Shown here in pieces: positions 22,860 through 23,849 of a DNA stretch of 23,849 nt. Each line of letters starts with the position of its first letter. Within the stretch, counting starts at the first letter, position 1. Both the position numbers and the translations under genes were made by a program. The notes under the pieces are model-generated. The model saw nothing but the letters and a program-made list of their open reading frames with translations. It did no database searches and had not been told where the DNA came from. The stretch is taken from positions 1-23,849 of the forward strand of contig RGNC01000008.1 of assembly GCA_010029175.1 (NCBI GenBank), given 5' to 3'. This stretch comes from Synechococcaceae bacterium WB8_1B_136 (GTDB lineage: Bacteria; Cyanobacteriota; Cyanobacteriia; PCC-6307; Cyanobiaceae).

Positions 22860-23360
22860 GTGTCCCAATCTGATTCGCCGCTTCTGATCCAGCCCCTCAA
22901 GGGCTGGCAGCTGCCCCTGCTGCAGGAGCCGGCGTTTCAGGATCTGCTTCCCCTGCTGCAGCGCTCATTGCTGCTCCAGGGACCCGAGCGGCTGCTTCAC
23001 AGCCTGGCCCCGCGGCGGGCCCTGGCCCCGGATGTGCTGGTGGCCTTCCGCCAGGCCCAGCAACCACTCGGCCTGGTGATCAGCGAGCGCCTCAACCGCA
23101 GTGGCAGCTGCTGGCAACTGCATCAGCTGCGCACCGGCACCGCCGTGCAGGCCGCCGGTGAAGCGGGGCGGATGGCCGTTCAGGCAGCGCTGGTGCGGGA
23201 GGCCATCCAGCGCAGCCGCGACGCCGCCAGCTGGATCGCCACCTGCTCCAGCGACGACAACGACAGGCTGGCCGTGTTGCGCCAGCAGGGCTTCCAGCCC
23301 CTGCGGCGGGAAACCCTCTGGCGCTGGCAGCCGGCGGCAGCCTGCAATTGCGGCGCCTGA
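22860..23360 (+). CDS. GNAT-like acetyltransferase, N-terminal half of a probable tandem protein
   Basis: 166 residues with the outline of a GNAT N-acetyltransferase: a strand pair (DVLVAFRQAQQPLGLVISERLNRSGSCWQLHQLRTG), a helix after an acceptor-loop-like AAGEAGRMAVQAALVREAIQRSR, a SWIATCSSDDNDRLAVLRQQGFQPLRRETLWRW ending typical of the fold, and then a short tail. The classical Q/RxxGxG/A acetyl-CoA loop is weak, so activity is uncertain. The start is GTG at 22860 with AGGGA at 22848-22852. The stop at 23358-23360 falls just as a second GNAT-like segment begins in another frame. This suggests a split tandem-GNAT gene. Confidence 0.65.
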   Translation: MSQSDSPLLIQPLKGWQLPLLQEPAFQDLLPLLQRSLLLQGPERLLHSLAPRRALAPDVLVAFRQAQQPLGLVISERLNRSGSCWQLHQLRTGTAVQAAGEAGRMAVQAALVREAIQRSRDAASWIATCSSDDNDRLAVLRQQGFQPLRRETLWRWQPAAACNCGA

Positions 23361-23849
23361 ACCGCCGCAACGCCTTGGCCATGTGGCAGCTGGAGCAGGC
23401 CGCCATGCCGGCCCAGCTGCGCCAGCTGCTGGATCGCCGCGTGGACGACCTGCTCGATCAGAGCGAGCAACCCAGCCTGATGCTGATCGACAGCAACCGC
23501 CAACAGGCCGTGGCCGGGGCGCGCCGGCTGCGGGCCGGTGCCCGGGGCCTGCCCGAGCTGGAGCTCACGCTGCACCCGGGCTGGCAGCACCTGCTGGGCC
23601 GGCCGCTGCAGCTGCTGCTCGAGCTGAGCGCCGCCGGCGCCGATCAATTGATCGTGCGCAGCGATGTGCTGGATGGGGAGCGCAGCCACTGGCTGCAGGC
23701 GCTGGGCATGGAGCCGGATGGCGAAGAAGTGCTGATGGCGCGCAGCGTCTGGCGCCGACACACCCCCCAGCCCAGCCAGGCGATGGCCCGCAGACTCGAG
23801 GCCATGCTCGGTCAGCTGCAGCCTCGCCAGCGCCCCATCCCCACGCCCC
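23348..23849 (+). CDS. GNAT-like second half, 3' truncated, possible frameshift partner
   Basis: This frame is offset by -1 from the preceding gene and open to the window end. It reads LRRLNRRNALAMWQLEQAAMPAQL, then LDRRVDDLLDQSEQPSLMLIDSNRQQAVAGARRLR, LELTLHPGWQHLLGRPLQLLLELSAAGADQLIVRSDVLDGERSHWLQALGMEPDGEEVLMARSVWRR. This is a second GNAT outline: substrate strand, helix, then a terminal 'ALGMEPDGEEVLMAR' strand pair. The domain appears to begin before the first ATG (23381). A TTG at 23348 would start it and overlap the previous stop by 13 nt; a deletion in a fused gene would explain the same pattern. The true end is outside the window. Confidence 0.6.
   Translation, partial: MRRLNRRNALAMWQLEQAAMPAQLRQLLDRRVDDLLDQSEQPSLMLIDSNRQQAVAGARRLRAGARGLPELELTLHPGWQHLLGRPLQLLLELSAAGADQLIVRSDVLDGERSHWLQALGMEPDGEEVLMARSVWRRHTPQPSQAMARRLEAMLGQLQPRQRPIPTP

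Noticed and set aside
23308..23314. GGGAAAC heptamer as a programmed -1 frameshift site between the GNAT halves
   Set aside because: The direction would be right, but the heptamer is out of register: codons read CGG GAA ACC, not X XXY YYZ.
1..23849. CRISPR arrays, tRNA or rRNA genes, insertion sequences, attachment sites
   Set aside because: None seen. Nearly every base lies in an assigned gene or a short spacer, although a covariance-model scan was not possible.

Overview
The window is a densely packed, high-GC (roughly two-thirds G+C by eye) bacterial chromosome segment. Gene content points to a picocyanobacterium of the Cyanobium / high-GC Synechococcus kind. The pointers are a DUF3104 protein, a DUF3685 (Ycf55-like) protein, a lumen-targeted protein resembling the photosystem I accumulation factor, a CSP41-like epimerase and a cyanobacterial F420-0 ligase-like membrane protein. 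This placement rests on remembered family distributions, not on a search. I saw no rRNA, tRNA, CRISPR array, insertion sequence or phage gene.

Layout. Positions 1-3687 hold the 3' part of an ATP-dependent DNA ligase and its coupled Lhr-type helicase. The helicase carries an in-frame 41-bp perfect palindrome. Positions 3688-5945 hold a leader with a strong hairpin and a membrane CHASE-PAS-GGDEF diguanylate cyclase. Positions 5991-7069 hold three small genes (DUF3104, a gamma-glutamylcyclotransferase-like protein, a secreted peptide) and a possible 26-residue membrane peptide on the minus strand. Positions 7077-9239 (minus) encode a degenerate NtrC-type AAA+ domain fused to a multi-spanning polyferredoxin. 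Positions 9325-10550 hold a glutathione S-transferase coupled to a PdeM-type metallophosphoesterase, the third member of the ligase repair module. Positions 10572-12059 encode an unrecognised anchored protein.

Positions 12066-14100 hold a CBS-pair protein, a CDP-alcohol phosphatidyltransferase and a CSP41-like protein. Positions 14163-16307 form a run of coq4-like, a Trp-rich TIGR02450-type segment, hisA and a Fur-family regulator. The Trp-rich segment runs into hisA with no stop codon, and a 22-bp dyad sits just before the regulator. Positions 16366-20129 hold a DUF3685 protein, the lumenal protein and fumC. Positions 20130-21545 (minus) encode a PIN-PhoH ATPase. Positions 21621-23849 hold the CofE-like protein and two adjacent GNAT-like reading frames that look like one split tandem protein, the second running off the window.

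How the genes fit together. Most neighbours overlap by 4 nt (ATGA/GTGA) or abut, so translational coupling is common. The clearest functional set is DNA repair: ligase, helicase and PdeM, split by about 6 kb. The rest is mainly housekeeping (hisA, fumC, lipid synthesis) with photosynthesis- and redox-related accessory genes. The observations most worth a second look are the ORF-neutral palindrome in the helicase, the Trp-rich/HisA continuous frame, the AAA-polyferredoxin fusion, and the dyad upstream of the Fur-family gene.
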